A DNA stretch of 64,000 nucleotides from Lineus longissimus (Eukaryota > Nemertea > Pilidiophora > Heteronemertea > Lineidae): NCBI RefSeq assembly GCF_910592395.1, contig NC_088324.1, positions 14,596,953 to 14,660,952 on the forward strand, read 5' to 3'. Shown here one piece after another: positions 36,964-48,430 of the stretch (the stretch's first letter is position 1; each line of letters begins with the position of its first letter). Under the pieces are notes generated by a model. It ran no database searches. It was not told where the DNA came from and saw nothing but the letters and a program-made list of their open reading frames with translations. Position numbers and translations under genes: made by a program.

Positions 36964-37977
36964 GTTTTGTTGATAAGTTGGCCCAACGTCTGTGCTATTA
37001 GTATTAATTTTGCACTGCAGGGGATCGAGGGAGGGAAGTGACCAGACATGTAACCACGGGAAGGAGCAAAAGTAAAAAAGAACGGTTTAGTGTCGCTGCA
37101 GATTCCACCTGTCATTGGCAAGCACTATAATCAGTCTTCACGATCGGCTATTATTACTCCAATGCACAAAGCAAGCACCGCTGCTACTATCTCTCAATTG
37201 TCAGGTCCTTATGCTTTTCTGAGGAGACATCCTGTGTCACGATCGTGCGAGTGTGTCGAACTGGTACGAAAGAGACATGTTGTGACTATGTCTCCGTTTA
37301 TGTGGTCCTGGTTTGCAACGTTTTATAGACTTTTTTCTGTCATGTTCGGTAGCAATTAAGACAGGTTATTGGGGAACTGAGAACTAAACCATGAGTACTG
37401 GTGTGACTGAGAGAGAGTATTCATTATCTATATCCCCTCTGAATAGCTATCAAAATATCGAAGCAAGAGCTGCTCCCCATACAGGTGTATGTAAACATGT
37501 TTCTCATTGATCAGTGTTCAGAAGTGGGACACACTGCCAGTGTGTACGCACTCGCAAGAGCAGATTGGTATGTATACCTCTAGTTCTCTTTACGAAGCAT
37601 GGGCATGATAGTTTAGTGCCAAGCCATGAAGGGCCTATGGCAGGTTCGGGATGGACGGGGGGGGGGGGGCGCAATGATATACCAAGTCTCGCCACCTCCG
37701 TAGCCAAGTCTTAGGCCAAATCAACCTGATTTGTCTAAGCTTCGTTTCCCGGTGGTTACCCTCAACAAAATCTTGGGCCAAGAGGCATGGCCACCTGGTC
37801 CTCTCCCTAGCTGCCGCAAAATAATGTATCGTGGAATTAGGATGATGAACGGGCTACATCGGGAGTCTAAGTTATCTGGTGGAGGGTTGGGGTTGCGTAA
37901 AATGAGGGCCTGGTGTGATATCACTTAGAACTGTAGGCTGAATAAACCGTGCAGAAACCAAGGAGTAGATATAAAAT

Positions 37978-38198
37978 GTGACCCGCTCTACCAAAACTAG
38001 GCGCTTGTCGCATCTGAACTTGACAGGTTGATACGGACTTGTTGTTCATTTCCCTATTGTAGACCTTTTGTGAAATGTGACCAAATCAATTTGTAATAGA
38101 TTTCACAAAAGGTCTACAATAGGGAAATGAACAACAAGTCCGTATCAACCTGTCGAGTTCAGATGCGACAAGCGCCTAGTTTTGGTGGAGCGAGTCAC
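37978..38198. mobile_element. 221-bp fold-back element: 99-bp arms, 23-nt loop
   Basis: The left arm starts GTGACCCGCTCTACCAAAAC and the right arm ends with its complement. I count three mismatches over 99 bp. AAAT lies directly outside both ends and may be a 4-bp target duplication. It looks like a palindromic MITE; its transcript would be an almost perfect long hairpin. Confidence 0.85.
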
Positions 38199-39678
38199 AA
38201 ATTGATCAGGCTCATTCCGTTCTATTCACCTGTTGTGAGAAGCTAACCAAACCTGCATCGGGAACCTTTTGCGATATTTCACCAGGTTATACGATATTTA
38301 TTATTTAACCCAACTCTTATCGCCATTTTGCGCCGGAAGAAACACTTACTTCTTTGGCGGTGAAAGTGGTAGAGAGAACATGCTTCCACCTTTAGTGCTG
38401 GGAATAAGTAAGAAACTTTAGAGTGAATGGGGAGGGGGAGGATGAGAAAGACATCAGATGCCGCCACGCCGTGCGACGGGATCCAAGAAAAAAAGGCCAA
38501 AATTTAGTCAGTATGTGCTTTCAAAGATTTGTCCTTGGTGATGTATCATTGTCTGATTCTGGCAATGCAGTCGAGTATTTGTAGATGCTTCGGACTTCTA
38601 AGATTCAGATGAAGCAGTTCCACATTTTGTCACCAAATCACCAAAGGTCTAAGTGGCATTGTCTCGCGAAATGGACTACAGTCGTGATGGATAATCTTAG
38701 GACTCGCCGATTCAATTGATCGTAATCTAAAGGGCATGATCTCTTCAGAGTTGTAAATCAATAAGGTGATTAAGCTCAAATAATGAAGTTACCATTGCCA
38801 TAATAGTGTTGAGAGGATGATCACATGTGTTTACATGCATTATATAGAGAAATAAACAGTAGTTTTACATGGGTATACTTTCTAAACGAAGATTGTACAC
38901 CTTGATGATATGTTGGTGAATATTCTAGTCTGGCATCTGCCGCTCGTTACTTGTAGAAAGTCTCGACGCGAATTCTTTTTACCTAAGAAAGAGGATCGCA
39001 GTAAATGTATAGACACAACAATAACATGTAGACATTACGCTGTGTCTAGCAAATTGTGTGTCTGCCTTAAAGGGGGACTATAAGGCAGGAGCTAGGGGTC
39101 ACATTGGAGGATTCGAGATGGATATTATGGACAGTTAGGGTGGGTCTGGTTTGAATCCTCACGGATTGGTCTGTTGCCTAGGGTCGGCGATAATATTCAA
39201 TGCCGTGAGACTGCCAACAAACCAATACTGTCAGCTGACCTTTTTTAATTAGATATTGTTGTAAATTATTTCATATAACCAATGGTGTCTTAATTAATAC
39301 AGTCATGTCTCTGAACCATCTCACAGAACCATTGGCACGCACTCGTAAATCAATGACTGGGCAGGAATGTCGATATTGGTCTTTATATTTTGTTCTAACG
39401 ACTTGAAGAACAGCGGATTTATACTCAAGTGCCATCAATGGAGTTTCCTGAGTGGGGTTTCTCATAGGCCTAACCAACACTGACAGAAATCCCAAGCACG
39501 AAGAATTCCTCATCCATTCCTGGCCTTTAGTGACGACTCTTATTGCTAAGCTTTGCTTTTGTTTGGGAGATTTAGAGCAAATATATTGCCTTTGTAACCT
39601 TCAGTGCTTGACATTAACTCCTCAGGATAGTTGGCCTGGTTATGCACTCTCGAGGGGAGTTGACATTGATATTTTAGT

Positions 39679-39870
39679 AAAACAAGCCTTTCGGCGACGG
39701 AGTTCACCAGGTGACATCGCTCAGTTATCAACCATGTCCGAGATGAAACGGTTTATATTTAACTGAAAACTACTTTTGGTTGGAACAGCTCCAGAGGTGT
39801 ATCAAGAAGGGGCCATTCAGAAAAGATTAAGTATAAAACGAGCCCTACGGCGACCTTGTTCACAAGGTGA
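39679..39870 (+). repeat. Duplicated motif of about 40 bp, spaced 157 bp
   Basis: AAAACAAGCCTTTCGGCGAC at 39679 and AAAACGAGCCCTACGGCGAC at 39836 are each followed by GTTCAC-AGGTGACA, a short inverted repeat. Function unknown. Confidence 0.6.
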
Positions 39871-40082
39871 CAGATTAATTGTCTTTTAAAAAGGAAAACT
39901 AGACAAAATTGTTACTCGACAATTACTACTTTTTTGAGGGTAACCAGCATCTATTAAAACGTGTGTATAATAGTTGGCACATATTTATCTAGGTAGCCTC
40001 GGTTACCCTGACTGTTCCATGCTTCCCTTGAACATATATCACCAGTAGCCGTGCTAATAACGTGTTTTTGTTGTGTTTTTCA

Positions 40083-40164
40083 GATCGGGGTCAACACAAG
40101 AATGAATCCCAGCAATTATCTGCATTATAGCTAACTGTCAACAGAAGCACCAGTCGAAGTGAAC
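40083..40164 (+). other. 5' UTR part of the ankyrin-SOCS coding exon
   Basis: A strong acceptor (TTGTTGTGTTTTTCAG, ending at 40082) precedes the coding start by 82 nt, implying a non-coding first exon upstream that I cannot place. Confidence 0.6.
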
Positions 40165-42864
40165 ATGGCTGGAGAGATACCCGAACAAGACACTTCCTAC
40201 TCAAAAGAAGACGTCGCAAAATTTGGGAGCTACTTTCGGATGTACCAGTTTCCGGTTCCGCTTTCAACATCAGTGGATCTGATCAATGCTTGCGAGAGAG
40301 GAGACGTAGCCCAGGTTCTTGCTCTTCTTGTGCGAGGTGCAGATATCAATGCGCGATGCCTCAGGTACACGCGAAAGCCTATCCACGTGGCGGTGGAAAA
40401 GGGACATAAAAAAGTAGTTGAGTTGCTCATAAAACAGGGGGCGCTCAAGGACGTCTGTAACCTTGATGGATCGACGCCATTGCTGATCGCGTGCCAGACA
40501 GCAGATGCTGGTATTGTTGAAATGCTGGTAGAACAGAACGCACGGGTAAATGCCATGAATAAATTCAACGATCGTCCGATACATCTTATCTGCAACAGCG
40601 GTAGGCTCCAAGGATTCGTAGAGAAGTTTATCAAGCGGGGAGCAGAGGTTAATGTACCCGATCGTAGCGACTCGCCGCTTCACATCAGCGCGAGGCGAGG
40701 CTACTCTGGTGCTGCAGATGTTCTGTTAAAACACGGTGCTAAGGTTGATGCTGTGAATACCAGCGGGAAGACTGCACTTCACGAGGCCTGTGGTAGGGGG
40801 CATACGAGCACTGTTCATGCGCTCATCGAGAAAGGTGCATACGTGACCATGCTCACAGACAACAAGGACAAGGCGACGCCATTTTATCTTGCCTGCTCGA
40901 GCGGAAATGCAAAAGTTGCGCGGGCACTCATTGAAAAGGGAGTGGATATAAACCAGTGCGTCAGTTCCGGAGCATCGCCACTAGATAATGCGTACAAAAG
41001 TCAAAACAAAGACATTGTAGAAATTTTAGTTGAGAAAGAGGCTTCAATAAATCAGGCCAAAATGACGTCATTACACATTGTCTGCTTATTAGGTCAGATG
41101 GAAAACCTTGAGCATTATCTTTCGGATGAGCCTGCGCAGTTTGAACTTCTTGATGGAGAGGGGAAGACGCCGTTGCACATTGTGACGTCACAGGGGTACA
41201 CTGAAATGGCCATAAAGATCGTCGAGGCGGGTGCTGACGTTAATGCTAAGGATAACGACGAAATCTCGTGCCTCCATTTTGCCTTCCGCGGCCACCATCT
41301 TGATATAGTAAATCTGTTGCTAGACAATGGGGCGTATGCTGATATCAAGTCAAAGAACGGCACCCCACTTGACTTAGCCTGCGAGGAGGGTGACGTTGAA
41401 ATTGTTGAAAAGATGCTAAGGTTGACCAAGGAGAGGTCGGAAAACGGTTTACCACGGGAGCTCCTGAAGCCTGCTCTTGAGCGCTCGTGTAGCAACGGTC
41501 ACGTGAATGTGCTTCGTCTCCTGTTAAAACATGGTGCTGTCATCGAAGATGCGGATGCAGTTGGTCTGGTCTTCGCCGCAGCCGAAGGTGGCCACACAAA
41601 CATGCTGCATGCACTTTCTTCTCACGGGGTCAAGATCAATGTCAAGGACAACAACGGGAACACGCCCTTCCACAAAGCTTGTTGGAGCAGCGACGAAGCA
41701 TTCTTGAACAAACTGAAGCAATTTGAAGTCGACGTGGATGCGAAGAACACTGATGGACAGGCGGTCTTGCATCTGGCGTCCCAGCATGGACAAGCTCAAA
41801 GCGTCACGGCGTTGTTGAAACTCGGAGCTAAGGTAGATGTACAGGACAATAAAATGAAGACTCCTTTGCACATCGCGTGTGCAAACGGCCGGGAACAAGT
41901 TTTCAAAGTTCTGCTGGAGAACAACGCGACACAGAGTCTGTCAGACGAGAGTGGATGGTCCCCAATTCATTTCGCTGCGGAGAGTGGGAGTCTCATTGTG
42001 ATCAGGACTTTGTTACGCTCAGGTAGTAATGTGAATGAGCGAAATGGTGAAGGAGTGACGCCCATCCAACTTGCCTGTCTCAAAGGGCATTTCTACGCAG
42101 TCTGCTCTCTGATTGAACATGGCGCAGACGTGAACCATGTTGATGACCTTGGAAGGACGGCGCTGCACGTGATCTGTGAGAGGCTTTTCGAGAGCCCCTA
42201 CGTGCGGCGCTACGTAAAGTTCACGGACGTGCCTTGCGATCGTACATACGTTGAAATAATCGAAATTCTGATCGCAGCTGGCTGTAATGTTATGATCAAA
42301 GATGTTAACGACATCACGGCGCTTGGTATAATCATCCGGAGGCTTCGTGGTCTTCCGGAAGGTGGCGCATGTTCGCGGGCGTTGTTTGATGACGAAGTTT
42401 CCGTTGGTCTGCTTGGTATCTTCCTTGACTCGGCTTATGATAATGACGTCAACTCTGTTGCAGTTCTATCCGAACTCTACGCAAAAATCGGCCGGCAACT
42501 CCTGCAGAAAATTGTGATGTCGGGTTGTGGGAGTGTCAAGCGGGCTGATAAAGTATTGCTCAAAAGAATCATTGTTGAAAATGACAACCACATGTTTCGC
42601 CTTCTGGTCGAAACCGGCTACAGAATTGAAGAAGAAACACTGATGGCCATTGCGGGCGAATTAGAAGGCGTAGGCAAGCCTGTTGATGCAAATTTCCTCG
42701 CCAGCGCTTTTCTGTCGGTTAAAGAACCTATGACGCTGAAGAATGCCTGTAGAATCTACATCAGACATTGCCTACGTCATAAACCGGGTCGTCTGTCGTC
42801 CCACGTAGAATGTTTGCCGATCCCTGTCTCGCTAAAGGACACTCTTGCCTTCGATTCATGTTGA
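40165..42864 (+). CDS. Ankyrin repeat and SOCS box protein (ASB-like), 899 aa
   Basis: Uninterrupted ORF from ATG (40165) to TGA. Residues about 25-700 hold around 20 ankyrin repeats, visible as recurring TPLHIAC-type motifs (GKTALHEACGRGH, KTPLHIACANG, GWSPIHFAAESG). Residues 856-899 form a SOCS box: a BC box (LKNACRIYIR) for elongin B/C and LPIP at 884-887, a good match to the cullin-5 box LPLP. By family knowledge such proteins recruit substrates to a CRL5 ubiquitin ligase. Vertebrate ASBs are about 300-650 residues with 5-13 repeats, so this one is unusually long. A linker of about 150 residues between repeats and box lacks obvious ankyrin motifs. Large ankyrin-only proteins are the alternative, but the C-terminal match argues against that. 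Confidence 0.9.
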   Translation: MAGEIPEQDTSYSKEDVAKFGSYFRMYQFPVPLSTSVDLINACERGDVAQVLALLVRGADINARCLRYTRKPIHVAVEKGHKKVVELLIKQGALKDVCNLDGSTPLLIACQTADAGIVEMLVEQNARVNAMNKFNDRPIHLICNSGRLQGFVEKFIKRGAEVNVPDRSDSPLHISARRGYSGAADVLLKHGAKVDAVNTSGKTALHEACGRGHTSTVHALIEKGAYVTMLTDNKDKATPFYLACSSGNAKVARALIEKGVDINQCVSSGASPLDNAYKSQNKDIVEILVEKEASINQAKMTSLHIVCLLGQMENLEHYLSDEPAQFELLDGEGKTPLHIVTSQGYTEMAIKIVEAGADVNAKDNDEISCLHFAFRGHHLDIVNLLLDNGAYADIKSKNGTPLDLACEEGDVEIVEKMLRLTKERSENGLPRELLKPALERSCSNGHVNVLRLLLKHGAVIEDADAVGLVFAAAEGGHTNMLHALSSHGVKINVKDNNGNTPFHKACWSSDEAFLNKLKQFEVDVDAKNTDGQAVLHLASQHGQAQSVTALLKLGAKVDVQDNKMKTPLHIACANGREQVFKVLLENNATQSLSDESGWSPIHFAAESGSLIVIRTLLRSGSNVNERNGEGVTPIQLACLKGHFYAVCSLIEHGADVNHVDDLGRTALHVICERLFESPYVRRYVKFTDVPCDRTYVEIIEILIAAGCNVMIKDVNDITALGIIIRRLRGLPEGGACSRALFDDEVSVGLLGIFLDSAYDNDVNSVAVLSELYAKIGRQLLQKIVMSGCGSVKRADKVLLKRIIVENDNHMFRLLVETGYRIEEETLMAIAGELEGVGKPVDANFLASAFLSVKEPMTLKNACRIYIRHCLRHKPGRLSSHVECLPIPVSLKDTLAFDSC

Positions 42865-43679
42865 ACTGCAGTCACATTGACTGAGTGCATTTAAGGCCTG
42901 ATACGGTTCAGCAAGAAAACCGTACGCTATTTTGCATTTGTTTCGCAGCTTTACGACCGCGGATCTAAACGATTCCAGTAGATTCGGGCCTTTAGTCCGT
43001 CTGAAGGTACGTGCCTGCTGCATGTTGTTAACAGTTCACGCAGCTATCGGCAACACTGTCTCGTTTTCTCTTGTCCCGGGTGGGGCGCACGCATACTCAT
43101 AACTCCAGTCATCAACCATGATCACCTATGATTAAATGCTGGATTTTCATTTACACAAATGTACTTTGACTGGAGTATCGAATCGGCCTCATGGCCCATT
43201 TGAAAAATTGTATGACGATTTCACAATGCCAATCTTTCAGCAGTGGGATCGGACCAATTCCTTAGACAAAGTGTCGTATGATATAAAACTATATCAATGC
43301 ATGGCAAACATCTCCTGTAAAGAGACTTCTGATTAAAGTCGCTGATATCAACTTAAACATGTTGTTGTCGTCCTTTTTTCCCGTTACGTAGGCGAGAATT
43401 TCGCTTGGCCCGTCGTCAGCGTTGTAACTTAATAGCACCGACAAGCCCCGCGCAAAAGGCAGGCCAAACGAGAGATAAAAATTAATTTTTATTTGGCTAA
43501 TACGATCCCCCTAATATAATAATTGCGAACAGCGTTAAATACGATAACATCACACGGTATACCAGACTGCATGGTGACGGTTGGATCTCTTGTACTCTTC
43601 TATCACAACATTGCTTTTTCTCCGGTATAAGAAAAATATGGTTGCCCCATCTCTGTTAATAATATGACTCCCATTGGTA
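42865..43679. other. Intergenic region between convergent genes
   Basis: Holds the 3' ends of the ankyrin-SOCS gene (+) and the SLC16 gene (-). AATAAA for the minus gene is at 43488-43493 (TTTATT on +), about 190 nt after its stop. For the plus gene I see only ATTAAA near 43130. No other gene. Confidence 0.6.
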
Positions 43680-46028
43680 TCACAACACGTAATCTCCATC
43701 TTCTTTCTTCTTCCGAATCCGATCGAGAATGTAAATAGGAATGTTCAGCAAGCCACCTATTAGAGTTATTGATGCCGTTACAAGAAAGGAATACGAGTAA
43801 ATCCCTGTCATGTCATATAGGGCGCCACCTATCGGCGGGCCAATAAAACCACCCAAACCTTCGGAAAAAAGCACCCAGCCATACACGAAGGTCACTCTTT
43901 GAAGTCCGAACACTTGCACCATGTAGAGAGGGATAATAGTACAGAACACGCCGTACCAGAACCCAAACCAGACCGCGGCGAAAATCAGGATGCCATATAG
44001 GGGTTGGTATAAAACTAGGATTAGATGCGAGCCTCCCATCATGGCCAGTGCGAATCCAAATGGAAGAATAGTGTTCCATTTTAGGACATTAAGCACGACC
44101 CCTCCCAGCAGGCGGCCAGAAATCGAACCGATTCCTGTCAGGAAGAGCAAGAACGCTGCCTGGTCTGCGGAAAACCCGTATCCTACTACTCGGTCAGGCA
44201 GGAGAACAAAAAATACTACTGAGTGGACACCCTCTAAAAATGTCACGGACATGCTCAATAAAAATCTGAAATCTTTGAAAACATCAAAACTCGCCGCAAA
44301 ACCTTCTTTGAGAGATTTATTCTGCTCTGATTCATTCGCGATTTTTCGTTCTATTTGCGCATTTGGGCGATACGCGGCGCCACTGACGCAGCCCTGTAGC
44401 GAAATTCCAGCTAGTAAGATCATGGCGCCTCTCCATGAGTAACTGTCGATGAGATATTGGATAAATAACGGTAAAACTATACTCCCGAGACCGCTGCCAG
44501 AACGTACGATCCCGGTCACTAGACTTCGACGCTTCTGGAAGTAGAACTGATTCATAACTGTAGAGGGCAGCAGCACGAAACATATTCCAGTGCCTGGAAC
44601 AAGTAAATAAATTACAGGGGGATATAACGTTATTCCTCGACAGTTACTGATGGTCTTAAACAATTATTACAGGTAGATATACATACAAGTTTGCCTGCAA
44701 CGTGTTCCTTCCGAATAGCTCGATTATTTGTACATGTACACACATTCTTCGAGCGCACAGAACTTAGAATGAATGATATTATGCATTAGCTTGTTGCCGC
44801 TCACCGTTCTTTGCATTGAATGCCAATGATGCAGGGGTGGTTTCATTCGCAAGCTCTGAAGTAGTGGACGAACCATTATCATAGAAGCATGGCAAAAGAG
44901 ATGAACCGTTACGATGTTATTCATTCATGATACTACACAAGGAGAGCCACTACTTCGTCGCCACGTACCGATTAGGATTCCATAAGAGAAGAAGAGGACA
45001 ACAAAGTTTTTCGTAAAGGCGCTGAGGAGGAAGCCGGAGCAGGTGAGGAGGCAGCCGAGGATGCAGGTCCAGCGATGGCCGATCAGACTGCACAGAAGAC
45101 CCCCGACGGGACCTGAAAAACGACACTAGATTGACCAACTATTTTTCAACTATAGCATTTCTGGGATAGATTTTTGGACCAATTTTTACTCCTACCAGTA
45201 TTCTACAGTATACTACCCCTTCAACAAAAAAGGTCAAAATGACCGTCGCCCTTAGCGGACACCTTATTTAGTTGGACATCCTCACTCATAGGAACAAAGA
45301 TTTTGGTCCGAAATTGGTCGTTTCTCTGCGATATGACCGTGACCTCCGTAATTAGGATACATGTACCTCCTTACCGTCTTAAAGACGTTTTTTCAGTGCT
45401 TAGGGTGTCCTCAATTGGGTGGTTCTACTGTTATGCATTATGATACGTTCAGTAGACAAGACCAGGTTACATATAGCATCACGGATTTGTACGATACAAC
45501 AGCTGCTATAAATTGTCTGTGGTACTGTTGGGAAAAATGTCACGGTATAGTTTCTGCTAATAGCAACCGACTTAACATGAACCACTTAGCATAGGCCTAC
45601 ATCTCTGAATCTCAGCTTTTGTCAAACTACGGCTACGAACTGCACGGCAATGGCAAAGGATACTTACCGAGACCTGCCGCGAACCCGTATGTCATAGACC
45701 CCACCAAGGCCGTCACCCCTTTGCTCCTTCCAAATTGCTCCTGCAGAGCCACGTGAAAAAGTCCGAAACTCAGGCAGAGGGGGAACATGAAATGCCCAAT
45801 GAAGGAAGCACATACGATCACCCAGCCGTATCCACCCTCGGGAAAAGGACTGGCACTTTCCGCTGCATCCTCGACGCCTCTTTCAATGAGCTCCTTCTCT
45901 TGCTCCAGCGCCAACTTCTCGGCGGATATTTCTAGAGTTTGGAGTTCCGTATCTTGTTTGGGCGCTATTGGTGCCATCTTTGCTGTGTCTGAACAATGGA
46001 ACTCGTCCTTGTTGTCTCCCAAAGTCAT
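43680..46028 (-). CDS. SLC16-type (monocarboxylate transporter-like) MFS permease, 472 aa
   Basis: Three exons on the minus strand join in phase: 46028-45668, 45112-44969 and 44593-43680, 1,419 nt with stop. A cytosolic N-terminus of about 65 residues, rich in Glu and Lys, leads to EGGYGWVIVCASFIGHF, the SLC16 signature at TM1. The second signature at TM5 is also clear (YFQKRRSLVTGIVRSGSGLG). Hydrophobic segments are consistent with 12 TM helices and a central loop at about residues 240-270 (QIERKIANESEQNKSLKEGF). It is probably a proton-coupled or facilitative carrier of a monocarboxylate or related solute at the plasma membrane; the substrate cannot be read from sequence. Length is normal for the family. 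Donors and acceptors are canonical. Confidence 0.93.
44594..45667 (-). other. SLC16 gene introns (44594-44968 and 45113-45667)
   Basis: Introns of 375 and 555 nt with canonical ends. No internal features recognised. Confidence 0.7.
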
Positions 46029-47599
46029 TTTTGTGGCCGCGAATCAAAAGCTTCACTAGGTCCAAAATCCGAACTATTGTATATTAGGCCTACGCCGACC
46101 TACTTTGTCTCGAGTCCCCACTCGAACAAGCTGTTGGCAATCGGCAAATGGCCTTTGAGAACCCAGTTTATCTGTTCCCCAGATAAATTCTAGTATATAT
46201 TTAACTATCGGCCAGAGCGATACCAGCAACAGCCAGAAAAATTGGTATAGCCTTTTTGGTGACATATTATATCTGACCACGAGAGAGATCAGCGAAGCGT
46301 CAACCATCAGCGCCAATACCGATGCATTTATTCGGTGAGCGCAGGAACAAAAATGGATTAGACCGGTGTAACATCTGTGGTTGTTCCCCATGTTTCAGTG
46401 TTTCCAAACAATAGGCAGCTAGAGAGACCATGAATTTTCAATAGGGGGGATACACAGAAATACTCGTCAATCTATTTTTGAGCGTTCCCAAACAATGAGG
46501 GGAAACACTCAAAAACAGAAACATTACACCGGCGCTGGCCCGCCCCAATACGATGTACATGTATATATAGCGCGTCGAAGCCGAAAACGACGTGTGCCTT
46601 ACACACCATGTGAACTGCACTGTCCAAGCCTCGTGGTCACACGTCGCTCGTTTTTTTAGACTTAGATATAGCGCTCCAGTTGTTGCTGTCAAACTCCAAT
46701 CAACACGTAAAAATATTGTGATAACCGCCTGATGCTTTGTACATGTACACGTATACAGTATTGGGGAATAACATTGGATTGAATTGAATTGAAAAACCCA
46801 TATAGCCACAATTTCGACCGGGCATTAACGGCGGTTGCGTTAGCGCTTACTTTTTCATCATTTTTGACATGAGTACCGGAACTACAAAAATCATTACTGT
46901 CCCTCATATATACAGGGCTTATTTTCGCGAAAATTAATGTCAACCAAGACCACTCACGACAACCGCCATACCCGGCCACCATATTGATTCGCCGGCATAT
47001 TGATCAGTCGACCATCACGCACAATATCAACTCCATCTCATGTTCTGTCGGCGAACTGTGGTCGATACATACAGCCATGTGTTCAGTAAATACATACGGG
47101 AAGGCTATACTGTTCTCACGTATACCCAGTATGCATATGGCCATGGAATAACTAGGCCTAGCTATTCCTTTCCGTAGATCGATGTATGCACGTGGTCAAT
47201 AAAGAGTGACTAATGCATCACGGCATATGACTGCGTGTACAGAGACAGTAGCTATAAATCTCCGGGAAGAAGTTGGTGTTTAGTGAGTATATGCTGAATT
47301 TGTTTCAGTTTTTCTGCAATATAATATCTCCCAGGAATCAAAGGGCAAGTGTCAGTGCCTCCAGTTGTCTCACTTGTCCTGGTAGAGTCCGGCCAAACCT
47401 TCCGATCAGGTTTGTTAGGCCTACTATCATCAGCTATGGACTGTCCACATAAAGCCATGTATTGGGACAACTCTACAGGACCTGTTGACAGCTGGTCTTA
47501 CAGAGTTTGGAAAATAGGTAGCCTGGACGCAAGATTGAGATCGCGATTGCGGATTGCTGTTTTTGGAGCAAGTGGTACCGGTACTGGTATTCGGATAGT
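46029..47599. other. Upstream region of the SLC16 gene
   Basis: Should contain its 5' UTR and promoter. I see no supported gene. A TATATATA stretch near 46560 is on the wrong side and direction to assign. Short ORFs on both strands lack family features. Confidence 0.5.
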
Positions 47600-48333
47600 C
47601 CCCGTTGATAAGAAATACTCAACCGACATTCCATGGCTTGGGCCCTTACCACGGATACTCTATTCGAACAACGCCCTTTGAACACTGCCAATGCTAAAGG
47701 GGCCAAAACTGTTGACGTTAGATCCTCGAGATCTGACACCAAACTCGGGTGCACTGTAACACTTGTCATCACCGCCACAGGGGGAAAACTGCAAGCCCAT
47801 ATCACGTTCCCACGTAGAGGATTTGTAAGACAACTTGCGGCCCTTGAAGACCAACAACTGCCAGCTAATGTAGTTGTAACGAATTCAGCGACGGGATGGG
47901 TGAAGGAGACGGCAGAACATTGGTTCGACACGGTGTTTGAGCCTTATGTGACGGCTGAAGCAGCTGGCCAATTCCTGCTCCTTGTAGATCGCTACAAAGT
48001 CCACCGGACGGAAGCCTTCGGTATGAGAGTGATGAACCTGGCAGGTGTCCTTGACTTCATTCCGGCGGGGTGCACTTCGCTCGTGCAGCCACTAGAGTGA
48101 TGAAATCCATGAAGAGCGAAGTGAGAAAAGCCTGGAAGAGGTGGAAGAAAGACCACACAGACAACGAAGGGCGTTGTCCACGCATTGAACTTCTAGATGT
48201 TGTTCGCATAGTGAGTCAGGCATGGGATACGGTACCGGTCGGAGTCGTCGAAAGCGGATTTGAAAGAGCCTTCCGACCTGTCCCCGTCGATGGAGGACCA
48301 TTGCCTCTTCTTGACGAGGAGGAGAAGGACTAG
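47600..48333 (+). pseudogene. Broken pogo-like (Tc1/mariner superfamily) DDE transposase
   Basis: One frame (to the stop after QPLE at 48100) resembles the DDE_1 domain of pogo/Tigger-type transposases: NAKGAKTVDVRSS, GCTVTLVITATGGKL, TGWVKETAEHWFDTVFEPYV, LLLVDRYKVHR and GCTSLVQPLE. The catalytic Asp of LLVD is present. The first acid may be in ATTDTLF, and the third is Glu. The reading frame then shifts, and the expected continuation (MKSMKSEVRKAWKRWKKDH) is found in another frame to 48333. No DNA-binding HTH domain is visible upstream. It is 5'-truncated and frameshifted, hence inactive. Confidence 0.75.
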
Positions 48334-48430
48334 AATTCGAAAATGTAGATCAGGAGGAAATAGACATTATGGAGTAGGCCTTCATCAACTGGGATGTGAT
48401 TGTGACTTCAGCCTTCGAGTAACTGCAGAG

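Larger units (their letters stand above)
32874..40082. other. Gene-poor intergenic region, 7.2 kb
   Basis: No protein-coding gene is supported. The region holds a 31-bp array, a short perfect hairpin, a TIR element with target duplication, a 50-65 bp minisatellite, a tRNA-Pro-like sequence, a poly-G run near 37658-37668, a 221-bp fold-back and a duplicated GC-richer motif near 39.7-39.87 kb. The promoter of the ankyrin-SOCS gene should lie in its right part. Confidence 0.6.

Noticed and set aside
40230-41898. Several antisense ORFs of 75-137 codons over the ankyrin gene
   Set aside because: They are shadows of the long, well-supported plus-strand coding exon.
47349-47681. 110-codon plus-strand ORF upstream of the transposase remnant
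   Set aside because: The peptide shows no HTH or other transposase N-terminal pattern and is in a different frame from the DDE domain.
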